Positions 40,923-49,516 of a stretch of 64,000 bases of DNA are shown piece by piece (position 1 is the first letter of the stretch; every line of letters begins with the position of its first letter). This stretch comes from DATMNI01 sp963817515. GTDB taxonomy: Bacteria; Acidobacteriota; Terriglobia; Bryobacterales; Bryobacteraceae. Both the position numbers and the translations under genes were made by a program. Where the stretch lies: positions 1 to 64,000 of the forward strand of contig CAWFPJ010000026.1 in assembly GCA_963817515.1 (NCBI GenBank), written 5' to 3'. Below the pieces are notes generated by a model, which saw only the letters and a program-made list of their open reading frames with translations, ran no database searches and was not told where the DNA came from.

Positions 40923-41577
40923 GGTCCCGGTGATGTTCTACTTCGTGCTCGGCGATCAGTTGGCGCAGCATGCCTTCCAACTCTTCCACGCGCCGCGCCA
41001 GATCGTCGATGGCCTGGCCTTCCGGGTCGGGCAGCCGGCCGTGCTCCAGCACTCCGCCTTCGGGCCTTATGCGCACCACGCGGCCGGGAATGCCGACCAC
41101 GGTCGAGTTGTCCGGCACCGGATGCACCACCACGGAACCGGCGCCCACTTTGACGTTGTCGCCAATCCGGATATTGCCGAGCACTTTGGCGCCGGTTCCC
41201 ACCACCACGTTATTGCCCAGCGTGGGATGGCGCTTGCCCTTCTCGTTGCCGGTGCCCCCCAGAGTCACGCCCTGGTAAAGCAGCACGTCATCGCCAATTT
41301 CAGTGGTCTCGCCAATCACTACGCCGGAGCCGTGGTCGATGAAAAAGCGCCGGCCAATAGTGGCGCCGGGATGGATTTCGATTCCCGTGAAGAACCGGCT
41401 GATCTGCGAGATGACGCGCGGCACCAGCGGCCAGCCCCAGCCATAGAGCTTGTGGGCCAGACGGTGCATAAGGATCGCTTGGAAGCCGGGGTAACAGAGA
41501 ATGATCTCGATCACGCTCTTGGCGGCCGGATCTTCGCGGAAAATGGTGTCGATCTGTTCCCTGACGGCTCGAAACAT
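40918..41577 (-). CDS. cysE: Serine O-acetyltransferase
   Basis: It acetylates serine for cysteine synthesis. About 219 residues: an N-terminal helical domain (FRAVREQIDTIFREDPAAKS...GFQAILMHRLAHKLY), then left-handed beta-helix hexapeptide repeats with IEIHPGATIGRRFFIDHGSGVVIGETTEIGDDV and the loop GGTGNEKGKRHPTLG. The C-terminal helix (RVEELEGMLRQLI) is charged. ATG 41577 has AAGG eight bases upstream; an earlier frame adds 11 residues. Cysteine made here could feed ergothioneine synthesis, but the genes are distant. Confidence 0.94.
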   Translation of the reverse strand: MFRAVREQIDTIFREDPAAKSVIEIILCYPGFQAILMHRLAHKLYGWGWPLVPRVISQISRFFTGIEIHPGATIGRRFFIDHGSGVVIGETTEIGDDVLLYQGVTLGGTGNEKGKRHPTLGNNVVVGTGAKVLGNIRIGDNVKVGAGSVVVHPVPDNSTVVGIPGRVVRIRPEGGVLEHGRLPDPEGQAIDDLARRVEELEGMLRQLIAEHEVEHHRDR

Positions 41578-41619
41578 GACGCGTACCTTATAGTAGATGG
41601 CGCGCGGCAAACTCCGGAT

Positions 41620-42132
41620 TCAGTGAGCGGCCGTGGTTTCGGGCTCAACCACCGGGGCCTTGGCGCCGGCAGGCACGGGCGCAAGCATGTCCTCTTTGCG
41701 CTTGATCAGCGTGGATGTGTTGTAGCTGGCCACCTCGAACCCGTGTCCATGAGTGATGGCATCGGTGGGGCAGGCTTCCACGCAATAACCGCAAAAGATG
41801 CAGCGGTTGTAGTCGATGTTGTAAACGCTGGCGTAGCGCTCTCCGCCGGAGATGCGAACTTTGGCGGTGTTCTCAGCCGCCTCGATGTAGATGCAATTGG
41901 ACGGACAGGCGGCGGCGCACAGGAAGCAGGCCACGCACTTTTCCATGCCGTTCTCATCGCGCTGCAGAACGTGGACGCCGCGGAAGCGCTGCTCAAACTT
42001 CGGCGGCTCGTCGGGATAGTTATCCGTCACGGTCGGAGACATCATCTCCTTGAACGTGATGCCCATCCCTTTGGCCAAGGCCGCCGCCGCACCCAAAATA
42101 TCGATTTTTTCTGCCATTCGGTCTGCTTTCAT
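41620..42132 (-). CDS. nuoI: NADH-quinone oxidoreductase subunit I (two 4Fe-4S)
   Basis: NuoI carries clusters N6a and N6b in complex I. Two Cx2Cx2Cx3C motifs are intact: CVACFLCAAACP and CIFCGYCVEACP. The preamble GITFKEMMSPTVTDNYPDEPPK and the linker VYNIDYNRC fit NuoI rather than a free ferredoxin. The tail is Ala/Pro/Glu-rich. ATG 42132 has AAGG nine bases upstream; an ATG at 42117 (MAEKIDIL) is the alternative. No other nuo gene is nearby, so this copy is detached from a complex I operon. Confidence 0.85.
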   Translation of the reverse strand: MKADRMAEKIDILGAAAALAKGMGITFKEMMSPTVTDNYPDEPPKFEQRFRGVHVLQRDENGMEKCVACFLCAAACPSNCIYIEAAENTAKVRISGGERYASVYNIDYNRCIFCGYCVEACPTDAITHGHGFEVASYNTSTLIKRKEDMLAPVPAGAKAPVVEPETTAAH

Positions 42133-42195
42133 TCTAGCGTGCCTTGCGGCCCGCGCTTGGGAAGCTCCCACCGGGAACTTCTAGTTTCGGGAGCT

Positions 42196-42684
42196 TCAGC
42201 CGGCCTTCCACACCGGCACGTTGTCGCTTGGGTGAAAGAGCTTGACCGCGGCCTTATCGCCTAACCAGTCAATTTCCTTCTTATTCCAACCTTCGAACAC
42301 ATAGGAAACGGTGCCGTCCGGCCCAAGCAGGAACATGGTGGGGACAGTCGAAATTCCATAGTCGCTGCTGACCGGGAAGCCGCTGTCCTCAGGATCGAGC
42401 AGCATTGGAAACGTCACGCCGAACTCACGATTGAACTCCCGCGTATCCTCCGCATCGTTCTGTGAAATGCCGTAGACCGGCAGGGAGCCGGCGGCGTGAA
42501 GGCGCTCGAGGAAAGGGAAAGTGAACTGGCAGACCGGACAACTGACCTTGAAGAACGCCAGCAACACCGGTCCGTTGGCAACCAATTCATGCAGAGTCAC
42601 TTCGCCGCCATCCAGCCGCGCGAGGCGGAAATCCGGGGCGCGCGAACCGGGGTCGACCAACTTGCGCGTTTTGCGGGCAGCCAT
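42196..42684 (-). CDS. Redoxin / TlpA-like thiol-disulfide protein
   Basis: 162 residues, thioredoxin fold of the AhpC/TSA-Redoxin group. The active site is SCPVCQ near residue 49, following LLAFFKV. The cis-Pro is in STVPTMFLLGPDG. There is no signal peptide, so it is probably cytoplasmic. It may act as a peroxiredoxin-like or thiol-exchange protein. GAAGCTCCC/GGGAGCTTC inverted arms (42161-42169, 42189-42197) lie at its 3' end and may form a terminator without a T run. Confidence 0.85.
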   Translation of the reverse strand: MAARKTRKLVDPGSRAPDFRLARLDGGEVTLHELVANGPVLLAFFKVSCPVCQFTFPFLERLHAAGSLPVYGISQNDAEDTREFNREFGVTFPMLLDPEDSGFPVSSDYGISTVPTMFLLGPDGTVSYVFEGWNKKEIDWLGDKAAVKLFHPSDNVPVWKAG

Positions 42685-42753
42685 AGTTTCAGTTTACAGT
42701 GCAGCGCCGGCTGAAGCTCGGTCTGCCATATACTGGACCTGTGGAGGTGAACC

Positions 42754-42942
42754 ATGCGCTCCCGAATACAAGCTTCCGACGCTACTGCCGAACCGGCCGA
42801 TCCCCAGCCCGAAGCCGTTCCGCAGCCCGAACGAGCCGCTTCATCGGCCCCGGCCAGCGAACAGGATCAAGACATAGATGAAGGCGATGAATTTATCACC
42901 CGCCAGGTGCTGGAAAAAGATGCTACGTTTTTTGGCGGATAA
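42754..42942 (+). CDS. Small acidic Pro/Ala-rich protein, possible gene
   Basis: 62 residues: MRSRIQASDATAEPADPQPE and onward, then an acidic helix (DEGDEFITRQVLEKDATFFGG). It is supported mainly by a very good ribosome site (GGAGGTGA, three bases before the ATG) and a TATACT box upstream (42729-42734). No known family. Its last codons lie in a 22-bp tandem duplication. Confidence 0.5.
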   Translation: MRSRIQASDATAEPADPQPEAVPQPERAASSAPASEQDQDIDEGDEFITRQVLEKDATFFGG

Positions 42943-42967
42943 GTAGACCTTTTTTGGCGGATAAGTA
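42928..42967. repeat. 22-bp tandem duplication at the end of the small acidic gene
   Basis: TTTTTTGGCGGATAAGTA occurs at 42928-42945 and again at 42950-42967, separated by GACC. The first copy encodes the final FFGG and stop of the small gene. Confidence 0.8.
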
Positions 42968-42985
42968 TCCTTCGGCGCATCCTGC

Positions 42986-43159
42986 TCAGCTTGAGGAATC
43001 CTTCTGGCGCGTGTTCTTGACGCCCGTTAAAATCCCCAGGCCCACCAGTACGATCGCACCTACCACAATCCAATGCGAAGGCATGTGAATCAAAACGGCC
43101 CCATAGATCAAGCCGCCGATCAGGATCAGAAAACCGATAATGTAAATTCCGAAAGACAT
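42986..43159 (-). CDS. 57-residue two-helix membrane protein
   Basis: The open frame starts at ATG 43159. Its two hydrophobic helices are IYIIGFLILIGGLIYGAVLI and WIVVGAIVLVGLGILTGV, joined by HMPSH, with a basic/Ser-rich tail ending at the TGA (42986-42988). A GGGGGA stretch lies upstream. The composition and the clean helix-loop-helix layout make it a likely real gene although it is very short. Function unknown. Confidence 0.6.
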   Translation of the reverse strand: MSFGIYIIGFLILIGGLIYGAVLIHMPSHWIVVGAIVLVGLGILTGVKNTRQKDSSS

Positions 43160-43401
43160 GACATTTTTCCCCCGCGCGGTGGACCGGCATACTTAAACCG
43201 CCCTGCCGGCTGCAACCTTGCCCTAGGCAATCATAAGGACATTGGCAGCTCCAGGTCTGTTCAAACCTGCTCATATCGGGGTTCGCGTTTCGTCCGCATT
43301 GAGTGTTAGACCACCTTTGGGGATTGTTTTGGGCCGCAATACGCCTCTTCCCCTCCTCGCGCAAACACGGTACAATAGCATTTGAGTGTCGAGCCGACGG
43401 A

Positions 43402-43423
43402 GTGGGCGAAAGCCCACTTTTTT
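43402..43423 (+). promoter_or_regulatory. rimP-leader-type intrinsic terminator/attenuator
   Basis: A perfect stem, GTGGGC-GAAA-GCCCAC (43402-43417), is followed by six Ts (43418-43423), only 26 bases before the rimP ATG. A strong terminator this close to an essential operon suggests premature termination control. Comparable hairpins in front of rimP-nusA are known in other bacteria. The trigger here is unknown; NusA feedback is a reasonable guess. Confidence 0.75.
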
Positions 43424-43449
43424 GTTGCATACAGCACTTTGGGCAAACA

Positions 43450-43917
43450 ATGCGGGAAGCCGTGGCGTCCAAAATCGAGGAGATCGCACAACGCGTGGCC
43501 GAGTCGGAAGGCTTGGAAATCGTGGAGGTGGAGGTCAAGGGCGGCGGCGGAGTTCACCGGCTGGTGCGGATCTGGATCGACAAACCGGCAGGGGTCACGC
43601 ACGCGGATTGCGAGTTGGTTTCGCAGCAGGTGGGGACCATTCTGGACGTGGAAGACGTGTTGCCGGGCGGGCGCTATACGCTTGAAGTGAGCTCTCCGGG
43701 CGTTGAACGTAAACTTCTTAAACCACAAGATTATCAACGGTTTCAGGGGAAAAAAGCCAAAATCTCACTGCGCGATCCGGTGGAAGGACGGCGCAATTGG
43801 GAAGGCACGCTGGCCGGGTTCGCAGAGGGCAGCGTAGCGCTTGAGATCGAGCCGGGGAAAACCCGGCAATTCCCGCTGGAGCAAGTCCAGAAGGCCAATC
43901 TGAAGTTCGAGTGGTAG
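43450..43917 (+). CDS. rimP: Ribosome maturation factor RimP
   Basis: RimP assists 30S subunit assembly. 155 residues from ATG 43450. The N-terminal alpha/beta domain has EIVEVEVKGGGGVHRLVRIWIDKPAGVTHADCE, and YTLEVSSPGVERKL is the family signature. A C-terminal SH3-like part (WEGTLAGFAEGSVALEI) follows. First gene of rimP-nusA-infB-ylxP-rbfA. Confidence 0.95.
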   Translation: MREAVASKIEEIAQRVAESEGLEIVEVEVKGGGGVHRLVRIWIDKPAGVTHADCELVSQQVGTILDVEDVLPGGRYTLEVSSPGVERKLLKPQDYQRFQGKKAKISLRDPVEGRRNWEGTLAGFAEGSVALEIEPGKTRQFPLEQVQKANLKFEW

Positions 43918-44007
43918 AGCCTGCCGCGGAGCAAAAAACAGCCGGACAAATTTGATCGAGCAAACTTTGATAACACTTGGTAGCAAATTGGTAACAACGA
44001 GGGCACC

Positions 44008-45555
44008 TTGGAAACCATCTTTCAATCCATCGAGATACTGAGCAAGGAAAAGGGCATCGATCCGCAAATCGTTCTTGACGCGGTCAAGGACGCAATGCTG
44101 ATCGCGGCCCGCAAGCACTACCGTACCAATGAAGACTACCTGGCGGACATGGACCCGAAGACTGGAGCCATCACGCTCTACGCACTCAAAAAGGCCGTGG
44201 AAGTAGTGGAAGATCCGGTCCACGAGATGACTATGGCGGAGGCCCGGCGCATCGATGCGCAGGCTGAGGCCGGGGCCGAAATCCGTATTCCGAAGAACAC
44301 TGACGCCCTGGGGCGGATCTCGGCGCAGACGGCCAAGCAGGTGATCTTCCAGAAGGTGCGCGAAGCCGAGCGCGAAACCGTGTTCAATGAATATTCGGGG
44401 CGCACCGGCGAACTGGTGAACTGCACCATCAAACGCGTGGAAGGGCCGGATTATATCCTGGATTTGGGAAAGACCGAAGCCAAACTTCCCAAGAAGGAAC
44501 AATCGCGTTTGGAAAGCTACAGCGTGGGCGACCGCGTGCGGTGCGTGATCAAGCTGGTGGACAAATCGAGCAAGGGGCCGGGCGTGCTGGTGTCGCGGGC
44601 AGCGCCGGAACTGGTGATGCGCCTGTTCGAGCAGGAAGTGCCCGAGATCTACGACAGTACGGTGGTCATTCGAGGATGCGCGCGCGAGGCCGGCGAGCGG
44701 ACCAAGATCGCGGTGCAGAGCCGCGACCGGGACGTGGACAGCGTGGGCGCCTGCGTGGGCATGAAGGGTATGCGTGTGCAGTCGATCATCCGCGAATTGC
44801 GCGGCGAAAAGATCGACATTATCGAGTACTCCGAAGATTCGGTTTCGTTTGCGACTCATGCGCTGAGCCCGGCCAAGGTGAGCCGGATCACCGTGATCGA
44901 TCCACTCGAAAAGCACATGGAAGTGATAGTGGACGATTCGCAGCTTTCCCTCGCCATCGGGAAGAAGGGTCAGAACGTGCGGCTGGCGGCCAAGCTGCTG
45001 GGCTGGAAGATCGATATCAAGAGCGAGGAAGAGAAGCGCCAGGAAGTGGAATCGCAGATGGCGGCACTGGTGGCCCCGGGAGCTCCGATTTCGGTGCTGG
45101 CGGAGTACGGCCTGGACGAAAAAATCCTGGACAAGCTGCTGGAAACGGGCGTGGGCACCATCGAGAGGCTGGGCAGCATGACACCTGAGCAGCTCGAAGA
45201 AATCCAGGGCATTGGCCCGCAGACGGTGGAGAAGATCCAGGAATCGGTTAACGCTTATTACAGCCAGTTCGAGGACCCGGTGCAGGAAGCCGTCGAACCC
45301 CAGGCCGAAGTAGCCGGCGAACCGGCCGTAGAAACCGCGCCGGAAACGGCGCCATCGGGGGAATCGTCTGGAGAGGCCTCTGGGGAAGTGCGGGCTGCAG
45401 ACGCGTCGGAACCGGCTGCCGAAGATGCCGCGGCGGCAGATGAAACTCCAGCTGCCACGCCTGAAGCAACGGCGGAACAGTTTGGTACGATGGAGAACGA
45501 GGGTCCCCCCCACAATCAGTCTGGTGCAGGTCCAGACGAAGGTAGCGGCCGGTAG
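44008..45555 (+). CDS. nusA: Transcription termination/antitermination factor NusA
   Basis: NusA binds RNA polymerase and modulates pausing, termination and antitermination. TTG start at 44008 with GAGGGC upstream. Domains: N-terminal polymerase-binding region (1-125), S1 (about 130-200), KH1/KH2 (about 205-345, with VGACVGMKGMRVQSIIRELRGEKIDI and LAIGKKGQNVRLAAKLLGW), then a helix-hairpin-helix pair (TPEQLEEIQGIGPQTVEKI). An acidic Ala/Glu/Pro tail of roughly 90 residues makes the 515-residue protein longer than minimal NusA. Confidence 0.96.
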   Translation: METIFQSIEILSKEKGIDPQIVLDAVKDAMLIAARKHYRTNEDYLADMDPKTGAITLYALKKAVEVVEDPVHEMTMAEARRIDAQAEAGAEIRIPKNTDALGRISAQTAKQVIFQKVREAERETVFNEYSGRTGELVNCTIKRVEGPDYILDLGKTEAKLPKKEQSRLESYSVGDRVRCVIKLVDKSSKGPGVLVSRAAPELVMRLFEQEVPEIYDSTVVIRGCAREAGERTKIAVQSRDRDVDSVGACVGMKGMRVQSIIRELRGEKIDIIEYSEDSVSFATHALSPAKVSRITVIDPLEKHMEVIVDDSQLSLAIGKKGQNVRLAAKLLGWKIDIKSEEEKRQEVESQMAALVAPGAPISVLAEYGLDEKILDKLLETGVGTIERLGSMTPEQLEEIQGIGPQTVEKIQESVNAYYSQFEDPVQEAVEPQAEVAGEPAVETAPETAPSGESSGEASGEVRAADASEPAAEDAAAADETPAATPEATAEQFGTMENEGPPHNQSGAGPDEGSGR

Positions 45556-45593
45556 CTGGCGCTTCCGCGGTTAGAAGAAGATAGTTTTTCTCT

Positions 45594-48500
45594 ATGAAGA
45601 AGATTCGAATCAACGAGCTGGCGAGGGAATTGGAAATCAAGGCTCACGAAGTACTAGAGCGGCTCCCCGAACTGGGCGTCACCGAGAAGAAGACGCACTC
45701 CAGCTCAATCGATGAAGACGTGGCTATCAGGCTGCGCCGCTTGTACGGCGAAGATGTTCCGGATTATGTTCCCGGGCCGGAAGACGCCGAGACCGAGGCC
45801 CATGCGGAGCAGCAGCCCGAAGCCAGCCCGGCATCGCCTCAGGGCCACGCGGCGGCCAATCCCTCCGCGCATGCCGGAGGCGCCGCCGCTGTAATGGAGG
45901 AGCCTCCTGCGAAAACCGAAGATAAACCAGCGGCCGAAGAGCACGCGCGCGCGGGCCCGGCGGCGCCCATCCGTCCGCCGTTAGCGGCGGGCCGGCCGGT
46001 GCATCCGCCGGTAGGAGCCAGTCTGCCGCGGCCGGAGATTCCGAGCCCCCCGGTGGCGCGGCACGAAGTCCAGAGGCCTGAAGCGGCGCGGCCCGAAACC
46101 CCGCGCACAGCCCCGCCATCGGGGGCAGCGCCCACATCAGCGCCCGCGGCGCACGCCGCGCCGCCGCAGCATCACGCGCCATTAGCGCCGGGCCGCCCCG
46201 CTCCCCCGGCGGTGAAGCCGTTGCCTGGCGCCGCAGTCCCAGGTGGAATGACGGGCGGAGCCGCGCCCAAGCCCGGTCAGGTTCTTTCGGGTCCACGGCA
46301 GCCCTTTCCGTCAGCGCCTTCAGAAGCCGCCGCCCATCCGGGTGCAGCGCGCCCCGGTACGCCCCAGGAACGACCGCAGCAGCAGCGCCCGCCGCTTGAC
46401 CGAGCGCCGCAGCAGCGCCCGATCCTGGTTCCACGCGCGCAACCCGATACGCCGCGGCCCACAGCGCCGCGCGCGAATGCGCCCTCCGCGCCATCCATGC
46501 CGGTGTCGCCGCAAAGCCGTCCTTTGGCAGGCCAGCCCGCGGCCCGCCCGGTAGTTCCACCGCGCCCCGATCTGGTGGCGAAATTGAGCGCCCCGCGGCC
46601 CATGATGCCGCAGGCGCCCACGCAGCCCCGGCCCGGAGTTCCGAAAGCTCCCAGCACGCCTGTGCCGGGCCAGCCGATTTACCGCGGGCCCATTCGTCCG
46701 GGGCAGCCCATGGTGGCAAGGACAGCCGCGCGTCCGGGCGCGCCCATGGCGCCTCGTCCGGGTGGCCCGCGTCCGCAGCATCCCACATCGCGGGGCCGCA
46801 TGGAACCGGGTATGGCGCCGCCGCCGGGGCCCGAGGGGGCTACCCCATCGCGCGGGCGTCCAGGCGATAAACGACCCACCCGGCCCGGTGGGCCACGCGA
46901 ACGCATCGAGGAAGAGAAAGTCCTGCGGCCGCAGCGGCGGCAGGTGGAATCGGGGCCGCCGCCGATCAATCGCGAGATCACAATTTCGGAGGGCATCACG
47001 GTCAAAGAGCTGTCCGAGAAGCTCGACGTCAAAGCCAACCTGGTGATCAAGAAGCTGTTCGACCGCAGCATCTTCGCCACCATCAACCAAACCCTCGATT
47101 CCAAGCTGGCCACCGAAGTGGCCCGCGAGTTCGGCGCATCCACCGCCACCGTCAGCTACGAAGTGGAAGCCATGGCTGTAGTCAATGAGGCCGAAGATAC
47201 CAAAGACGTGGTGAAGCGCGCGCCCGTGGTCACGATCATGGGACATGTGGATCACGGCAAGACCTCGCTGCTGGACGCCATTCGCGAAGCCAACGTGGCG
47301 GGGCGCGAAGCCGGCGGAATTACGCAGCATATCGGCGCATACCAGGTGGATCTGAAAGGCAAGAAGATTGTCTTTATCGACACTCCGGGCCATGAGGCGT
47401 TTACCCGCATGCGCGCCCGCGGCGCGAAGGTTACCGACATCGTGGTGCTGGTGGTGGCGGCCGATGACGGCGTAATGCCGCAGACGCTCGAAGCCATCGA
47501 TCACGCCAAGGCGGCCAAGGTGCCGATCATTGTCGCGATCAACAAGATCGACAAGGCCGATGCACAGCCGGAGCGCATCAAGCAGCAACTTTCCGACCGC
47601 GGCCTGCTGCCCGAAGATTGGGGCGGCGATACGGTAATGGTGCCGGTTTCGGCCAGGACCCAGCAGGGCATCCCGCCTGCTGCTCGAAATGATCCTCCTG
47701 GTGGCCGAGATTTTGGACCTCAAGGCCAACCCCAGCCGACCGGCTATGGGTACGGTGATCGAGGCTCAGCTCGACCGCGGACGTGGTCCGGTGGCCACCG
47801 TGCTGGTGCGCAACGGAACCCTGGCAGTGGGCGATTTCTTCATCTGCGGCGCGGTGTTCGGCAAGGTGCGCGCCATGCAGAACGATCGCGGAGCGCAGAT
47901 CCGCAAGGCCGAGCCTTCCACCCCGGTGGAGGTGCTGGGTCTCGAATCGCTGCCCGAGGCCGGCGACGATTTCCAGGTGGTGACCGATACCGCCAAGGCC
48001 AAGCAGATCGTTAGTTTCCGCGACCTGAAATTGCGCGAAGCCGCATTGGCGAAAAATAGCCGCCTCACGCTGGAACAACTGCACAAGCAGATGCAGGCGG
48101 GCGAGGTCAAGGAGCTGCCGCTCATTATCAAAGCCGACGTGGGCGGATCCACCGAAGTGCTCACCGAGATGCTGCAGAAGCTCACCAACGACAAAGTGAA
48201 GGTGCGGGTTATCGGCTCTGGCGTAGGCGCCATCAACGAATCCGACGTGCTGCTGGCCTCGGCTTCGAACGCGATTATTATCGGGTTCAACGTGCGGCCG
48301 GAGCGCAAGGCTGAGGCGCTGGCGGAGCAGGAGAAGGTGGACATCCGCCTGCACACCATCATTTACAACCTCACCGACGAAATCAAACTTGCCATGAGCG
48401 GCCTCTTGTCGCCGGTCTACAAGGAAGTCTACAAGGGCCGGGCGGAGGTCAAGGATACCTTCCGCATCACCAAGGTAGGCAACGTGGCCGGCTGCCAGGT

Positions 48501-48726
48501 GCTGGACGGCACCATTACACAACATGCCGAAATGCGCCTGCTGCGCGACAACGTGGTGGTGCACACCGGAAAGATCGGTTCGCTGCGGCGCTTCAAGGAC
48601 GACGTCAGCGAAGTGAAGAGCGGAATGGAGTGCGGCATCACGCTCGAAAACTACGGCGATGTCAAGGCGGGCGACATTATCGAGGCGTTTGTGACCGAGC
48701 GCGTGGCTGCGGAAGTTTTCGCCTGA
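45594..48726 (+). CDS. infB: Translation initiation factor IF-2, frameshifted
   Basis: IF-2 delivers initiator tRNA to the 30S subunit and promotes subunit joining. An N-terminal IF2_N domain (KIRINELARELEIKAHEVLERL) precedes a Pro/Ala/Arg-rich linker of about 380 residues. A second IF2_N-type segment and the GTPase domain follow (GHVDHGKTS, DTPGHEAF, NKID). After ARTQQGI the frame breaks; one extra C in 47672-47674 explains it. The sequence resumes as LLLEMILLVAEILDLKANP and continues through domains II-IV to 48726. The repaired length is 1043 residues. Since IF-2 is essential, a sequencing indel is likely. Confidence 0.95.
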
Positions 48727-48743
48727 GCCGAATTGAGATTGTC

Positions 48744-49028
48744 ATGGCGGTGATCGGCGTTTTGACACTGGAACTGCGGCTGGAAAATTCGCACTCGCTT
48801 AAGGAAAAACGCCACGTGGTTCAGAGCCTGAAGGAACGGCTGCGGAACCGGTTCAACGTGGCGGTGGCGGAGATCGATTATCAGGATCTGTGGCAGCGTG
48901 CGGCGCTGGCCGCCGTAACGGTGTCGTCCGACCAGGTGCACGCGGAGAAGGTCCTGCGGTCGGTGGAAGATGAGGCGGCTTCTCTGCTGGGCCAGGAACT
49001 GGTAGGGGCGACGGTGGAATGGATGTGA
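48744..49028 (+). CDS. ylxP: DUF503 (YlxP-like) protein
   Basis: 94 residues: VIGVLTLELRLENSHSLKEKRHVVQSLKERLRNRFNVAVAEIDYQDLWQRA is characteristic of DUF503, a small ferredoxin-like protein. Its place between infB and rbfA matches the conserved order in Firmicutes and Acidobacteriota, and suggests a role in ribosome or RNA handling that is not yet defined. ATG 48744 lies 17 bases after the infB stop. Confidence 0.9.
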   Translation: MAVIGVLTLELRLENSHSLKEKRHVVQSLKERLRNRFNVAVAEIDYQDLWQRAALAAVTVSSDQVHAEKVLRSVEDEAASLLGQELVGATVEWM

Positions 49029-49033
49029 AAACA

Positions 49034-49145
49034 GGGGCCGGATGTCGGGGGTCAGGGGCCGGATGAAGCACTCGGGCATTACGTTCGGCACCGAGATCCG
49101 ACATCCGGATCCTTGCTCCGTGTTGCGGAGTGACATCCGGCCCCC
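49034..49145. repeat. Nested GGGGCCGGATGTC inverted repeats between ylxP and rbfA
   Basis: GGGGCCGGATGTC (49034-49046) is complementary to GACATCCGGCCCC (49132-49144). Inside lie a second GGGGCCGGATG (49055-49065) and ATCCGACATCCGGATCC. The segment could fold into a long branched structure and separates rbfA from the rest of its operon. Confidence 0.7.
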
Positions 49146-49153
49146 AATTTTGT

Positions 49154-49516
49154 ATGGATGAGCATCGTACATTAAGAGTCTCCGAGGCGATCCGGGAAGA
49201 ACTGGCCGAGATGATTGGATTTGAATTGGAGGACCCGAGGCTGATGGGAGTAGAAGTAACCACAGTCCATGTCAGTCCGGATTCGCGGCATGCCACGGTG
49301 AAATTTGGGTTTCAGGGGACCGATCGCGAAATGAATCAGGCTTTGGCGGCGCTCGAACATGCCCAAGCTTATTTGCGGCGGCAACTGGCGCTGCGGCTGC
49401 AACTCAGGCGTCTCCCTGAACTGCATTTTGAGCGTGACAAGAACCCGTACGTGGAGAGCCGGATCGACTTGCTTCTGAAACGCGCGAAAAAATCTCGTGG
49501 GCGAAGCGAAAATTAG
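49154..49516 (+). CDS. rbfA: Ribosome-binding factor A
   Basis: RbfA binds the 30S subunit and helps 16S rRNA 5'-end maturation and cold adaptation. 120 residues from ATG 49154: RTLRVSEAIREELAEMIGFELEDPRLMGVEVTTVHVSPDSRHATVKF, and LRLQLRRLPELHFERDKNPY with the KH-type fold. Its 3' end overlaps apbE by 20 bases. Confidence 0.93.
   Translation: MDEHRTLRVSEAIREELAEMIGFELEDPRLMGVEVTTVHVSPDSRHATVKFGFQGTDREMNQALAALEHAQAYLRRQLALRLQLRRLPELHFERDKNPYVESRIDLLLKRAKKSRGRSEN

Noticed and set aside
43765..45513. 582-codon open frame antisense to nusA
   Set aside because: Shadow of the conserved nusA gene; no recognisable motif and no plausible start context.
46320..47729. 469-codon open frame antisense to infB
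   Set aside because: Arises from the Pro/Ala/Arg-rich IF-2 linker; the plus strand has the GTPase motifs.
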